Source: JACRAR01 sp041665185 (lineage in GTDB: Bacteria > Pseudomonadota > Gammaproteobacteria > Burkholderiales > Rhodocyclaceae). From it: a stretch of DNA of 55,603 bases. The notes below the pieces were generated by a model. It ran no database searches. It was not told the DNA's origin and worked only from the letters and a program-made list of their open reading frames with translations. The translations under genes were made by a program, and so were the position numbers. The stretch covers positions 1 to 55,603 of the forward strand of contig JBAYJH010000001.1 in NCBI GenBank assembly GCA_041665185.1, given 5' to 3'. Each line of letters starts with the position of its first letter. The stretch's first letter is position 1. Positions 1 through 8,391 of this stretch are shown piece by piece.

Positions 1-89
1 AGTTTGATCTTTCGAAGCGCTGCTCGGGACCTCAATCGGTTTCACCGATGGTCTTTACTATTTAAGAATGTAATCCACAGGAGGAATGC

Positions 90-1235
90 ATGAAAAATAA
101 GACTTTGTTTCTAGCGCTGGGGTTGGCCGCGGTTGCCAGCCTGGCAAGGGCCGACATCAACGTGGGCGTGCTGGTATCGGCGACCGGCCCGGCGGCGTCG
201 CTGGGTATCCCGGAGAAGAATACTTTTGCCCTGATGCCGACCACGATTGCCGGCCAGAAGATCAACTATATCGTTCTCGACGATGCCTCGGATACCACCA
301 AGGCGGTCACCAACACCAAGAAGCTCATCAGCGAGGACAAGGTCGACGCCATACTCGGATCGACGATTACTCCCAACTCCCTGGCGATGATCGACGTGGT
401 TGTGGAGGCGGAAACGCCCATGATCTCGATGTCCGCTTCGGCAAAGATTATCGATCCGGCGAGCCCCAAAACCCGCTGGGTCTTCAAGACGCCGCAGAAC
501 GACGCCCAGATGGCGGTAGCGATCATCGGGCACATGAGCAAGGCAGGAATCAAGACGGTGGCCTTCATCGGTTTCTCGGACGCCTACGGGGAAGGCTGGT
601 GGGGCGAGTTCTCCAAGGCGGCCGAAGCCCGCGGGATCAAGGTCGTGGCCAATGAACGGTATAACCGCAGCGATACTTCGGTGACCGGGCAGGTACTCAA
701 ACTGATGTCGGCGAACCCTGAGGCAGTCTTGATCGCCGGCTCGGGAACGCCAGCCGCGCTGCCGCAATCGACTCTCAAGGACCGAGGCTATAAGGGCCAT
801 ATCTATCAAACCCACGGTGTGGCCAACAACGACTTTCTGCGCGTCGGCGGCAAGAGCGTGGAGGGGACGATACTACCGGCGGGGCCGGTCTTGGTGGCGG
901 ATCAATTGCCGGACAGCAATCCGTTGAAGAAGTCCGCTTTAACCTATGTTCATAAATACGAAGCCGCTTACGGTGCCGGCAGTGTTTCCACCTTTGGCGC
1001 GCATGCCTGGGATGCGGGGTTGTTGCTGGCTAATGCCATTCCGGCCGCTTTGAAAAAAGGCAATCCCGGCAGCAAGGAGTTCCGTGCCGCGCTGCGTGAT
1101 GCGCTGGAAACCACCAAGGAACTCGCCGGTGCCCATGGCGTATTCAACATGAGTCCGCAGGACCATCTCGGTTTCGACCAACGTGCCCGCGTCATGGTCC
1201 AGATCAAGGATGGCAAGTGGAAACTTGAACAGTGA
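90..1235 (+). CDS. ABC transporter periplasmic substrate-binding protein, branched-chain amino acid/amide (LivK) family
   Basis: The 381-residue protein is the periplasmic receptor of a HAAT-family importer and should deliver ligand to the LivH/LivM permeases encoded just downstream. A Sec signal peptide (residues 1 to about 22: lysines, a Leu/Ala core, then cleavage after SLARA) precedes DINVGVLVSATGPAASLG, the typical first strand and ligand loop of a Peripla_BP_6 fold. The rest (WVFKTPQNDAQMA, FIGFSDAYGEGW, FGAHAWDAGLLL) is typical of the family and the length is normal. The ATG at 90 follows the strong ribosome-binding site AGGAGGA. The substrate cannot be read from sequence: in beta-proteobacteria these receptors bind Leu/Ile/Val, amides or aromatic acids, so I give no gene symbol. 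A terminator follows the gene, suggesting the receptor is made in excess over the permease. Confidence 0.9.
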   Translation: MKNKTLFLALGLAAVASLARADINVGVLVSATGPAASLGIPEKNTFALMPTTIAGQKINYIVLDDASDTTKAVTNTKKLISEDKVDAILGSTITPNSLAMIDVVVEAETPMISMSASAKIIDPASPKTRWVFKTPQNDAQMAVAIIGHMSKAGIKTVAFIGFSDAYGEGWWGEFSKAAEARGIKVVANERYNRSDTSVTGQVLKLMSANPEAVLIAGSGTPAALPQSTLKDRGYKGHIYQTHGVANNDFLRVGGKSVEGTILPAGPVLVADQLPDSNPLKKSALTYVHKYEAAYGAGSVSTFGAHAWDAGLLLANAIPAALKKGNPGSKEFRAALRDALETTKELAGAHGVFNMSPQDHLGFDQRARVMVQIKDGKWKLEQ

Positions 1236-1282
1236 TGTCCAAAAAGAATCGCTGATTGATATCTTGACTCACTGATCGACCC

Positions 1283-1323
1283 CCAAAGGCGCCTCGCTAT
1301 TTCAGGGCGCCTTTGGTTTTCTG
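1283..1323 (+). terminator. Intrinsic terminator between livK-like gene and livH
   Basis: CCAAAGGCGCC (1283-1293) and its exact complement GGCGCCTTTGG (1306-1316) form an 11-bp perfect stem with a 12-nt loop. It is followed by TTTTCTG, a short U tract. It lies between the binding-protein gene and the permease genes on the same strand. Such partial terminators commonly lower expression of the membrane components relative to the receptor; that role is inferred. Confidence 0.8.
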
Positions 1324-1335
1324 AAAGCCTGCGGC

Positions 1336-2373
1336 ATGGATTTGCAAATCGCGCTCCTGTTAGGACAGGACGGAATCACCAACGGCGCCATCTACGCATT
1401 GCTAGCGCTGGCGTTGGTGTTGATTTTTGCGGTGACCCGCGTCATCTACATTCCGCAAGGAGAGTTCGTGGCCTTCGGCGCCTTGACCCTGGCCAGCCTC
1501 CAGGCCGGCAAGACGCCGGGTACCTTGTGGTTGTTGCTTGGCGCGGGATTCGCCATAGCCCTGATCGATTGCGCCCTGGCCTTGCATGCCGGGGCTTTGC
1601 GTCGCCTGCCGAGGATATTGCTGTGGAATCTCGGTTATCCGCTAGCCGCCGCCGCCGCCGTATATTTGATCAAGCCGGCCGAGTTGCCGATGGTGGTTCA
1701 GATATTGTTGTCGCTGGCGCTGGTGGTCCCGCTCGGGCCGATGATTTACCGGCTAGCCTACCAGCCGCTGGCCGAAGCCTCGGTGCTGGTTTTGCTGATA
1801 GTTTCGGTGGCGGTGCACCTGGCCCTGGTGGGTCTCGGTTTGCTGTTTTTCGGCGCCGAAGGTTCGCGTACCCCAGCCTTCAGCGATGCCTCGTTTGAAC
1901 TGGGCAGCATCCATGTAACCGGTCAGACGCTGTGGGTGCTGGTTTCAAGCGTGTTGCTGATTGTCGCCCTGTATCTGTTTTTTGATCGCACTCTGTATGG
2001 GAAGGCCTTGCGGGCCACCGCCATCAATCGGGTGGGGGCGCGGTTGATGGGCATATCGACGGTCATGGCGGGCAAGCTGTCGTTTCTGTTGGCGGCCTTG
2101 ATCGGCGCTTTTTCCGGCATCCTGATCGCACCGATCACCACGATTTATTATGACACAGGGTTTTTGATCGGCTTGAAGGGCTTCGTCGGCGCCATCGTCG
2201 GCGGCCTGGCGAGTTATCCGATTGCGGCCGCCGGGGCGATACTGGTCGGGCTGCTCGAGTCATATTCCTCATTCTGGGCCAGTGCGTTCAAGGAGGTGAT
2301 CGTATTTACCCTGATCATTCCGGTGCTGGTGTGGCGCTCTTTGACGACTCATCACGTCGAGGAGGAAGAATGA
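1336..2373 (+). CDS. livH: Branched-chain amino acid-type ABC transporter permease LivH
   Basis: The 345-residue integral inner-membrane protein is one of the two permease subunits of the importer. It starts with MDLQIALLLGQDGITNGAIYALLALALVLIFAVTRVIYIPQGEF, in which NGAIYALLALALVLIF and the IPQGEF loop are LivH hallmarks. At least eight hydrophobic segments follow. GKALRATAINRVGARLMGI (near residue 220) is the cytoplasmic coupling loop that contacts the ATPase. It is longer than E. coli LivH (308 aa) because of an extra hydrophobic stretch around residues 70-140. The TGA stop overlaps the next ATG in an ATGA junction (2370-2373), so translation is probably coupled. Substrate specificity is unknown. 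Confidence 0.9.
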   Translation: MDLQIALLLGQDGITNGAIYALLALALVLIFAVTRVIYIPQGEFVAFGALTLASLQAGKTPGTLWLLLGAGFAIALIDCALALHAGALRRLPRILLWNLGYPLAAAAAVYLIKPAELPMVVQILLSLALVVPLGPMIYRLAYQPLAEASVLVLLIVSVAVHLALVGLGLLFFGAEGSRTPAFSDASFELGSIHVTGQTLWVLVSSVLLIVALYLFFDRTLYGKALRATAINRVGARLMGISTVMAGKLSFLLAALIGAFSGILIAPITTIYYDTGFLIGLKGFVGAIVGGLASYPIAAAGAILVGLLESYSSFWASAFKEVIVFTLIIPVLVWRSLTTHHVEEEE

Positions 2374-4172
2374 TGAGGCGCCAGACCGTCATCCTCGCCG
2401 GCTTTCTGGTTGTGCTGGCACTGGTTCCGGCGCTGTTGCCGGAGTTTTATGTGACGTTGCTCAACTATATCGGCCTGTACGCGATAGTGGCACTCGGCCT
2501 GGTATTGCTCACCGGCGTCGGCGGGTTGACGTCGTTCGGTCAGGCGGCGTTTGTCGGTCTCGGCGCCTACACAACTGCCTATCTGACCACGACGAGTGAT
2601 TTGCCCGGGTGGCTGGCGATGTTTGGTGCTTCGCCCTGGCTGGCGCTAATCGCTGGGTTAGCGCTTACTGCGGTGGTAGCCTTTGTTCTAGGGGCCCTGA
2701 CGCTCCGTCTCTCGGGTCATTATTTGCCCCTGGGGACGATTGCGTGGGGCATCAGCCTGTACTTTTTGTTCGGCAATATCGAACAACTCGGCGGACACAC
2801 CGGCATCACCGGAATACCTTCACTGTCGGTATTTGGGCTCGAAGTGAAGTTCGGCCGTGAATTCTATTACCTCATTTGGGTGTTATTGCTGCTGGCGGTC
2901 TGGCTGACGCAGAATCTCCTTGATTCACGCGAGGGTCGGGCGATCCGCGCCCTCAAGGGGGGATCGCTGATGGCCGAGGCTATGGGTGTGGATACGGCAC
3001 GCTCGAAGACTGTGATCTTCCTGATTGCCGCGTTGTATGCCTGTCTATCCGGTTGGCTTTATGCCCATCTACAGCGCTTCGTCAATCCGACGCCGTTTGG
3101 ATTGCACATCGGCATCGAATACCTGTTTATGGCGGTACTGGGGGGAGCCGCTCACGTTTGGGGTGCGCTGCTCGGCGCCGGTGTCATTACCATCCTCAAG
3201 CAATGGCTCCAGGATTTGCTACCGAAACTATTCGGTAGCAGCGGGAACTTTGAAATGATCGTCTTCGGTTTGATGATGATAGTGATGTTGCAACGTGCTC
3301 GCGACGGACTGTGGCCGATATTGGTCCGGCTTGTTTCGATCAACGGCGAAAGCGGTCAAGTTGCGGCAGTGCCGCAGGCTGAACCGCTCGCAAAGAAGGC
3401 GCCCCCGCAAGTTGGCACCCGGTTACTGGAGGTCAGGGATGTCGTAAAGAAATTTGGCGGTCTGGTGGCCTGCAACAACATGAAGCTGTCGGTGCAGGCG
3501 GGCGAGGTGCTCGCGCTGATTGGACCCAATGGGGCGGGAAAGAGCACGATGTTCAACTGCATTTCGGGAGTGGACCCGGTTAGTTCGGGGGAAATCCATT
3601 TTCTGGGTGAGCGGGTCGATCAACTGAATTCGCGTGACATTGCCCGCCGCGGCATGAGCAGGACTTTTCAGCATGTGCGTCTATTGCCGACCATGAGCGT
3701 ATTGGAAAACGTCGCCATTGGCGCTCACTTGCGCGGCAAGAAAGGGGTGATCCCCGCATTGCTGCATCTGGACCGTGCCGAGGAACGGCGCTTGATGGCG
3801 GAGGCGGCCAGGCAGATCGAGCGTGTCGGCCTCAAGGGGCACATGTTCGACCAGGCAGGCAGCCTGGCCCTGGGCCAACAGCGAATTCTGGAGATAGCGC
3901 GGGCATTGGCGGCCGACCCCAGCCTGCTGCTGCTGGATGAGCCGGCTGCGGGATTGCGTTATCTGGAGAAGCAGGCACTCGCGGAGCTGCTGCGACGATT
4001 GCGTGCCGAGGGGATGGGTATCCTGCTGGTGGAGCATGATGTCGAATTCGTCATGGGGCTGGCGGATCGTGTGGTGGTGATGGAGTTCGGCGAGAAAATC
4101 GCCGAAGGCTTGCCGGAGCAGGTGCGGCAAGATCCCGTGGTACTGGAAGCCTATCTCGGGGGAGTGGCATGA
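2370..4172 (+). CDS. Fused permease-ATPase of a branched-chain amino acid-type ABC importer (LivM-LivG fusion)
   Basis: This 600-residue polypeptide joins two proteins that are usually separate. Residues 1 to about 320 are a LivM permease (LLTGVGGLTSFGQAAFVGLGAY, several membrane spans, coupling loop GRAIRALKGGSLMAEAMGVD). After a short polar linker, residues about 349-600 are a complete LivG ATPase: Walker A GPNGAGKST, Q-loop MSRTFQHVRLL, signature LALGQQRILEIARAL, Walker B LLLLDEPAAGL and switch histidine LLVEHDVEFVMG. The start is ATG 2370, not an earlier in-frame ATG at 2331, because GGAGG lies at 2361-2365 and 2370 overlaps the livH stop as ATGA. It should pair with LivH and LivF. Fusion enforces one-to-one permease and ATPase stoichiometry. 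The segment after Walker B reads AAGLRYLEKQ rather than the more common AAGLNPxE. Confidence 0.9.
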   Translation: MMRRQTVILAGFLVVLALVPALLPEFYVTLLNYIGLYAIVALGLVLLTGVGGLTSFGQAAFVGLGAYTTAYLTTTSDLPGWLAMFGASPWLALIAGLALTAVVAFVLGALTLRLSGHYLPLGTIAWGISLYFLFGNIEQLGGHTGITGIPSLSVFGLEVKFGREFYYLIWVLLLLAVWLTQNLLDSREGRAIRALKGGSLMAEAMGVDTARSKTVIFLIAALYACLSGWLYAHLQRFVNPTPFGLHIGIEYLFMAVLGGAAHVWGALLGAGVITILKQWLQDLLPKLFGSSGNFEMIVFGLMMIVMLQRARDGLWPILVRLVSINGESGQVAAVPQAEPLAKKAPPQVGTRLLEVRDVVKKFGGLVACNNMKLSVQAGEVLALIGPNGAGKSTMFNCISGVDPVSSGEIHFLGERVDQLNSRDIARRGMSRTFQHVRLLPTMSVLENVAIGAHLRGKKGVIPALLHLDRAEERRLMAEAARQIERVGLKGHMFDQAGSLALGQQRILEIARALAADPSLLLLDEPAAGLRYLEKQALAELLRRLRAEGMGILLVEHDVEFVMGLADRVVVMEFGEKIAEGLPEQVRQDPVVLEAYLGGVA

Positions 4173-4933
4173 ACGGCGCATCGATACCGCCGCCTGGCGG
4201 AGCACCCGCGGTACTCGAGGTCGACGACCTGTGCGTTTCCTACGGCAAGGTCGAGGCGCTGCACCAAGTCGGGATCAGGGTTGAGCCGGGCCAGATCGTC
4301 ACCGTGATCGGCCCGAATGGCGCGGGCAAGACCACCATGCTTGGGGCCATCATGGGCTTGCTGGGGCGGAGTCGCGGGGAAGTGAAATTTTTCGGCGAAT
4401 CGCTGGCGGAAATCGAAGTCGAAAAGATGGTGGCGCGAGGCATGAATCTGGTGCCGGAAAAGCGCGAACTATTCGGCGAGATGAGCGTCGAGGACAATCT
4501 GTTGCTGGGGGCTTTCATGCGCCATCGCCTGGGCCACCGCGACCAGCGTCAAACCATGGAACAGGTTTATCAGATATTTCCTCGCTTGAAGGAGCGCCAC
4601 GACCAACAGGCTGCCACGCTATCGGGTGGAGAGCGGCAAATGCTGGCAGTAGGCCGGGCCTTAATGGCCAAACCCCGGTTGTTGCTGCTGGATGAACCCA
4701 GCCTCGGCCTGGCACCTTTGATAGTGCGGGAAATATTCCGGATCATTGCCGATTTGAAGAAGAGCGGCGTTTCCATCCTTCTGGTCGAACAGAATGCCCG
4801 TGCCGCGCTCCAGGTCGCGGACTATGCCTATGTTCTCGAAACCGGCGAAATTGCCCTCGAAGGGCCGGCGGCGGAATTGGCAGACAATCAAAAGGTGATC
4901 GAAAGTTATCTGGGTCTCGGCGGCAAGAAGTGA
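4169..4933 (+). CDS. livF: Branched-chain amino acid-type ABC transporter ATP-binding protein LivF
   Basis: The 254-residue cytoplasmic ATPase is the second nucleotide-binding subunit of the importer. Visible motifs are Walker A GPNGAGKTT, the LivF-type MNLVPEKRELFGEMSVEDNLLLGA, signature LSGGERQMLAVGRALM, Walker B LLLLDEPSLGLAP and switch region ILLVEQNARAALQVADYAYVLETG. The glutamine-asparagine in VEQNA, instead of histidine, is normal for LivF. Length is close to E. coli LivF (237 aa) plus an N-terminal extension. The gene overlaps the LivM-LivG fusion by ATGA (4169-4172), completing the transport operon. Its stop is 2 bp before the parS inverted repeat. Confidence 0.95.
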   Translation: MNGASIPPPGGAPAVLEVDDLCVSYGKVEALHQVGIRVEPGQIVTVIGPNGAGKTTMLGAIMGLLGRSRGEVKFFGESLAEIEVEKMVARGMNLVPEKRELFGEMSVEDNLLLGAFMRHRLGHRDQRQTMEQVYQIFPRLKERHDQQAATLSGGERQMLAVGRALMAKPRLLLLDEPSLGLAPLIVREIFRIIADLKKSGVSILLVEQNARAALQVADYAYVLETGEIALEGPAAELADNQKVIESYLGLGGKK

Positions 4934-4937
4934 CCAT

Positions 4938-4953
4938 TGTTTCACGTGAAACT
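4938..4953 (+). promoter_or_regulatory. parS: parS centromere-like site 1
   Basis: TGTTTCACGTGAAACT matches the widely conserved bacterial parS 16-mer TGTTTCACGTGAAACA at 15 of 16 positions. ParB binds such sites, spreads, and directs origin segregation with ParA. Both partner genes lie nearby. Confidence 0.92.
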
Positions 4954-4979
4954 GGGGTGCGTCCGCGTGAACGCACCCC

Positions 4980-4995
4980 AGTTTCACGTGAAACA
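4980..4995 (-). promoter_or_regulatory. parS: parS centromere-like site 2
   Basis: AGTTTCACGTGAAACA matches the parS consensus at 15 of 16 positions. The single mismatch is at the inner end, mirror-image to site 1. Centre-to-centre distance between the two sites is 42 bp, or about four helical turns, so both sites would face the same side of B-DNA. That geometric remark is an inference. Confidence 0.92.
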
Positions 4996-5053
4996 ATTCA
5001 GTTTTCCGAAGCACAAGGGTATGATTGCGCCTCTTTTTACTTGTCGTGGCCAA

Positions 5054-6955
5054 ATGCTGTTTCCTACCCGCTTCGATGTCATCGTTATTGGCGGCGGCCA
5101 TGCCGGTACCGAGGCGGCGCTTGCCGCCGCCCGTGCCGGGGCGAGCACACTGTTGCTGACACACAACATCGAAACCCTGGGCCAGATGTCGTGCAATCCG
5201 TCCATCGGAGGCATAGGTAAAGGCCATTTGGTGAAGGAAGTCGACGCGCTGGGCGGTGCCATGGCCGCTGCCGCTGACGAGGCGGGGATCCAGTTCCGCA
5301 TCCTGAATTCCAGCAAAGGTCCGGCAGTCCGCGCAACCCGCGCCCAAGTCGACCGAATTCTGTACAAGGCGGCTATCCGCCGCCGGCTCGAAAACCAGCC
5401 CAACCTGACTGTATTCCAGCAGGCCGCCGATGACTTGACGCTTGAGGGCGACCGGGTCACCGGAGTTGTCACCCAGCTTGGGGTTCGTTTCGCAGCGACG
5501 ACCGTAGTGTTGACCGCGGGGACTTTTCTCGGCGGCTTGGTTCATGTCGGATTGACGAACTATCAGGCCGGCCGCGCCGGCGATCCGCCTTCCCTCTCCT
5601 TGGCGCACCGCTTGCGCGAACTAAAGCTGCCGGTCGGCCGTCTCAAGACCGGGACGCCCCCTCGCCTGGATGGCCGCAGCATCGACTATTCGTTGTTGAG
5701 GATTCAGCCCGGCGATGATCCCGCTCCGGTGTTTTCATTTCTCGGCAACCGCGGACAACACCCCCGGCAAGTGCCTTGCTGGATTACGCATACCAATGTC
5801 CATACTCATGACATCATCCGCAACGGGCTCGACCGTTCCCCGATGTTTACTGGAGTGATTGAAGGCGTTGGTCCGCGTTACTGTCCGTCGATCGAAGACA
5901 AAATTCATCGCTTTGCCGGCAAGGACAGCCATCAGATCTTTCTTGAGCCGGAAGGCCTGGATACCCATGAGGTCTATCCACAGGGAATCTCCACCAGCCT
6001 GCCTTTCGATGTGCAACTGGCGTTGGTCCGCAGCATGCACGGGCTCGAAAATGCCCATATCCTGAGACCCGGTTATGCCATCGAATATGACTATTTCGAT
6101 CCGCGCGGACTCAAGTCGTCGCTTGAGACCAAGGCTGTCGCCGGCCTGTTTTTTGCCGGCCAAATCAATGGCACAACCGGCTATGAGGAGGCCGCGGCGC
6201 AGGGGTTACTGGCCGGCATCAATGCGGCATTGCAGGTCCAGGGCAGGTCTCCTTGGTGTCCGCGACGTGATCAGGCTTACCTTGGGGTATTGGTGGATGA
6301 CCTGATTACTCAAGGTGTGTCAGAGCCTTATCGGATGTTTACCAGCCGAGCCGAATACCGGCTGAGCCTTCGTGAAGACAATGCCGATTTGCGCCTGACC
6401 GAAATTGGTCGTGAACTGGGACTGGTCGACGATATCCGGTGGGAGGCCTTCAGCCGCAAGCGCGATGCCATTGATGCAGAGACCGAACGCTTGAAGTCCA
6501 GCTGGATCAACCCGAAGGCCATCAATAGCGACGACGCGTTGCGTGTCTTCGGCCAACCTCTGGAAAGGGAATATCGTTTGCTGGATCTCTTGCGCCGTCC
6601 GCAGGTCAGCTATACGGCATTGCAATCATTGGTCGGCGATCAACAGGCGGGTGCCCTCGATATGGACCCGCAAGTCATCGAACAAATAGAAATTCAAGCC
6701 AAGTATCAAGGCTACATCGACCGTCAGCAGGAGGAAGTGGCAAAGAGTGAAAGTTACGAGATGCTACGTCTGCCGATTGGTTTCGATTATGCCGCTGTCC
6801 CCGGGCTATCGATCGAGGTAAGGCAAAAGCTCAGCCAGCAACAGCCCGAAACCCTAGGTCAAGCCACGCGCATTCAAGGGGTAACGCCCGCGGCGATCTC
6901 CCTGTTATTGGTCCATTTGAAGCGTCATTCGCTTTACCAGAAACGCCGCGCATGA
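5054..6955 (+). CDS. mnmG: tRNA uridine-5-carboxymethylaminomethyl modification enzyme MnmG (GidA)
   Basis: The 633-residue FAD enzyme acts with MnmE (not in the window) to build cmnm5U at the wobble position of tRNAs reading NNA/NNG codons. The N-terminal FAD fold is plain (FDVIVIGGGHAGTEAA, GxGxxG at residues 13-18). It is followed by LLTHNIETLGQMSCNPSIGGIGKGHLV, the central ATRAQVDRILYK and the C-terminal helical domain that binds MnmE. I chose ATG 5054 (MLFPTRFDVIV) because homologues begin there. The open frame continues upstream to 4937, but those codons would read through both parS sites. The stop overlaps the rsmG start (ATGA, 6952-6955). Confidence 0.97.
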   Translation: MLFPTRFDVIVIGGGHAGTEAALAAARAGASTLLLTHNIETLGQMSCNPSIGGIGKGHLVKEVDALGGAMAAAADEAGIQFRILNSSKGPAVRATRAQVDRILYKAAIRRRLENQPNLTVFQQAADDLTLEGDRVTGVVTQLGVRFAATTVVLTAGTFLGGLVHVGLTNYQAGRAGDPPSLSLAHRLRELKLPVGRLKTGTPPRLDGRSIDYSLLRIQPGDDPAPVFSFLGNRGQHPRQVPCWITHTNVHTHDIIRNGLDRSPMFTGVIEGVGPRYCPSIEDKIHRFAGKDSHQIFLEPEGLDTHEVYPQGISTSLPFDVQLALVRSMHGLENAHILRPGYAIEYDYFDPRGLKSSLETKAVAGLFFAGQINGTTGYEEAAAQGLLAGINAALQVQGRSPWCPRRDQAYLGVLVDDLITQGVSEPYRMFTSRAEYRLSLREDNADLRLTEIGRELGLVDDIRWEAFSRKRDAIDAETERLKSSWINPKAINSDDALRVFGQPLEREYRLLDLLRRPQVSYTALQSLVGDQQAGALDMDPQVIEQIEIQAKYQGYIDRQQEEVAKSESYEMLRLPIGFDYAAVPGLSIEVRQKLSQQQPETLGQATRIQGVTPAAISLLLVHLKRHSLYQKRRA

Positions 6956-7596
6956 GCCTGACAGTCGCCGAACAGATCCACGACGGAATCCAACAACTGG
7001 GCATAGGTCTGGCGACCGGCTCGGAGGAAAAGTTCGTCACCTATCTTGGCCTCTTGGCCAAGTGGAATCGTGTCTACAATCTGACTGCGGTGCGCGACGA
7101 GAATGCCATGGTCAGCAGGCACTTGCTCGATTCCCTGGCCGTGTTGGCCTATCTCGACGCAACTTCGAACGTCCTGGGCACGCTTGCCGATGTGGGTAGC
7201 GGCGGTGGTCTGCCCGGTATCCCCCTGGCAATCGCCCGGCCGCAACTCAAAGTCGAACTGATCGAGGCTAGCCACAAGAAAGCCAGCTTCCTGCAACAGG
7301 CGAAAATCGAGCTCGAACTGAACAATGTGAGCATACACTGCGGCCGAGTGGAGTCATTCAAGCCGAAGACACACTTTGACGTGGTGATCTCTCGGGCCTT
7401 TTCCAGTCTTGCCGATTTCGTGCAACTGGCTGGGCACTTGCTGGCGCCGACAGGCTACCTGCTGGCCATGAAGGGCGTCTATCCGGAGGAGGAGATACAG
7501 CAGTTGCCACCGGGATGGAAAATGCTAGAAAGCGTCCCGCTGGTGGTACCGGAACTCAAAGCCGAGCGGGATCTCATTGTCATTGGAAAGTCGTAA
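6952..7596 (+). CDS. rsmG: 16S rRNA (guanine-527-N7)-methyltransferase RsmG (GidB)
   Basis: The 214-residue SAM-dependent enzyme methylates G527 in the 530 loop of 16S rRNA; loss of it gives low-level streptomycin resistance in other bacteria. Family signatures are LLAKWNRVYNLTAVRDENAMVSRHLLDSLA and the SAM-binding LADVGSGGGLPGIPLAI, followed by VISRAFSSLADFVQLA and MKGVYPEEEI. Length is typical (E. coli 207 aa). The start ATG overlaps the mnmG stop, and parA follows after 12 bp, so mnmG, rsmG, parA and parB probably form one transcript, the classical origin-proximal cluster. Confidence 0.96.
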   Translation: MSLTVAEQIHDGIQQLGIGLATGSEEKFVTYLGLLAKWNRVYNLTAVRDENAMVSRHLLDSLAVLAYLDATSNVLGTLADVGSGGGLPGIPLAIARPQLKVELIEASHKKASFLQQAKIELELNNVSIHCGRVESFKPKTHFDVVISRAFSSLADFVQLAGHLLAPTGYLLAMKGVYPEEEIQQLPPGWKMLESVPLVVPELKAERDLIVIGKS

Positions 7597-7608
7597 CAGG
7601 TACTTAAA

Positions 7609-8376
7609 ATGCATATTTTCGCCATAGCCAATCAAAAAGGCGGGGTCGGCAAGACCACCACTACGGTCAATCTTGCTGCGGCTCTCGCCGCCAGCGGGCA
7701 ACGTACGCTGCTGGTGGATCTCGATCCGCAGGGAAACGCCACCATGGGGTCGGGCGTGGATAAGCGTGGCCTGGAAAAATCGGTCTATCAAGTATTGCTC
7801 GGTCTCGCCAGTCTGGTCGAAGCAAGGACGGCTTCCCCTACCGGCAAATTCGATATCCTTCCGGCAAATCGAGATCTGGCCGGGGCAGAAGTCGAAATGG
7901 TCGAGTTGGAGCGGCGTGAAATGCGCTTGAAGGAAGCGCTCGCGTCACATGACGCCGATTATGATTTCGTCCTGATCGATTGCCCGCCGTCCCTTTCGTT
8001 GCTGACGCTGAACGGGCTGTGCGCCGCTCATGGCGTGGTGATACCCATGCAGTGTGAGTATTACGCCCTGGAAGGGCTGTCTGACCTGGTGAACACCATC
8101 AAGAAGGTGCATGCCAACCTCAACCGCGACCTGAAAATCATCGGCCTGTTACGGGTCATGTTCGATACCCGCGCAACCCTCGGCCATCAGGTATCGGCCG
8201 AGTTGGAACAGCATTTTGGCGACAAGGTCTTCAAGACTATCGTACCCCGCAACATTCGTCTTGCCGAAGCCCCCAGTTACGGTATCCCCGGGGTTCTGTT
8301 CGACAAGACGGCCAAAGGCGCGCAGGCGTATCAGGCTTTTGCCAGCGAGATGATCGAACGTGTCAAGACGATTTAG
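7609..8376 (+). CDS. parA: Chromosome-partitioning ATPase ParA (Soj)
   Basis: The 255-residue Walker-type ATPase coats the nucleoid in its ATP form and is released by ParB, so that ParB-parS complexes move apart. The deviant Walker A KGGVGKT is at residues 10-16 with the signature lysine at 10. DLDPQGNATMGSG gives switch I, and VLIDCPPSLSLLTLNGL gives Walker B/switch II. MFDTRATLGHQVSAELEQHF, IVPRNIRLAEAPSYG and the small size mark it as chromosomal type without a DNA-binding N-terminal extension. It lies between rsmG and parB, with 15 bp before parB. Confidence 0.96.
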   Translation: MHIFAIANQKGGVGKTTTTVNLAAALAASGQRTLLVDLDPQGNATMGSGVDKRGLEKSVYQVLLGLASLVEARTASPTGKFDILPANRDLAGAEVEMVELERREMRLKEALASHDADYDFVLIDCPPSLSLLTLNGLCAAHGVVIPMQCEYYALEGLSDLVNTIKKVHANLNRDLKIIGLLRVMFDTRATLGHQVSAELEQHFGDKVFKTIVPRNIRLAEAPSYGIPGVLFDKTAKGAQAYQAFASEMIERVKTI

Positions 8377-8391
8377 AGGGACAATATCTTC

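Larger units (their letters stand above)
4936..4997. repeat. Perfect 27-bp inverted repeat carrying two head-to-head parS sites
   Basis: The left arm 4936-4962 and right arm 4971-4997 are exact reverse complements (27 of 27) with an 8-base spacer at 4963-4970. Each arm contains one parS-like 16-mer at its outer side and the 10-bp segment TGGGGTGCGT, or its complement, at its inner side. It sits between the livF stop and the mnmG start, and parA/parB are 2.6 kb downstream, so it is almost certainly a ParB loading site. The inner GC-rich arms could also fold as a hairpin in the livF transcript, but no U tract follows, so I do not call a terminator. A weak -10 (TATGAT, 5020-5025) for mnmG lies beyond it. 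Confidence 0.9.

Noticed and set aside
3217..3240. Perfect 10-bp inverted repeat with 4-bp loop inside the LivM part
   Set aside because: Lies in well-conserved coding sequence (LLPKLFGSSG), no U tract; probably chance or mild transcript structure.
4951..4980. Inner arms of the parS repeat as a livF terminator
   Set aside because: A stable stem is possible but no U tract follows on the plus strand; the parS role explains the symmetry better.
4937..5053. 39 extra N-terminal codons of mnmG
   Set aside because: The codons read through both parS sites (FHVK twice), have no similarity to MnmG, and the conserved start is at 5054.
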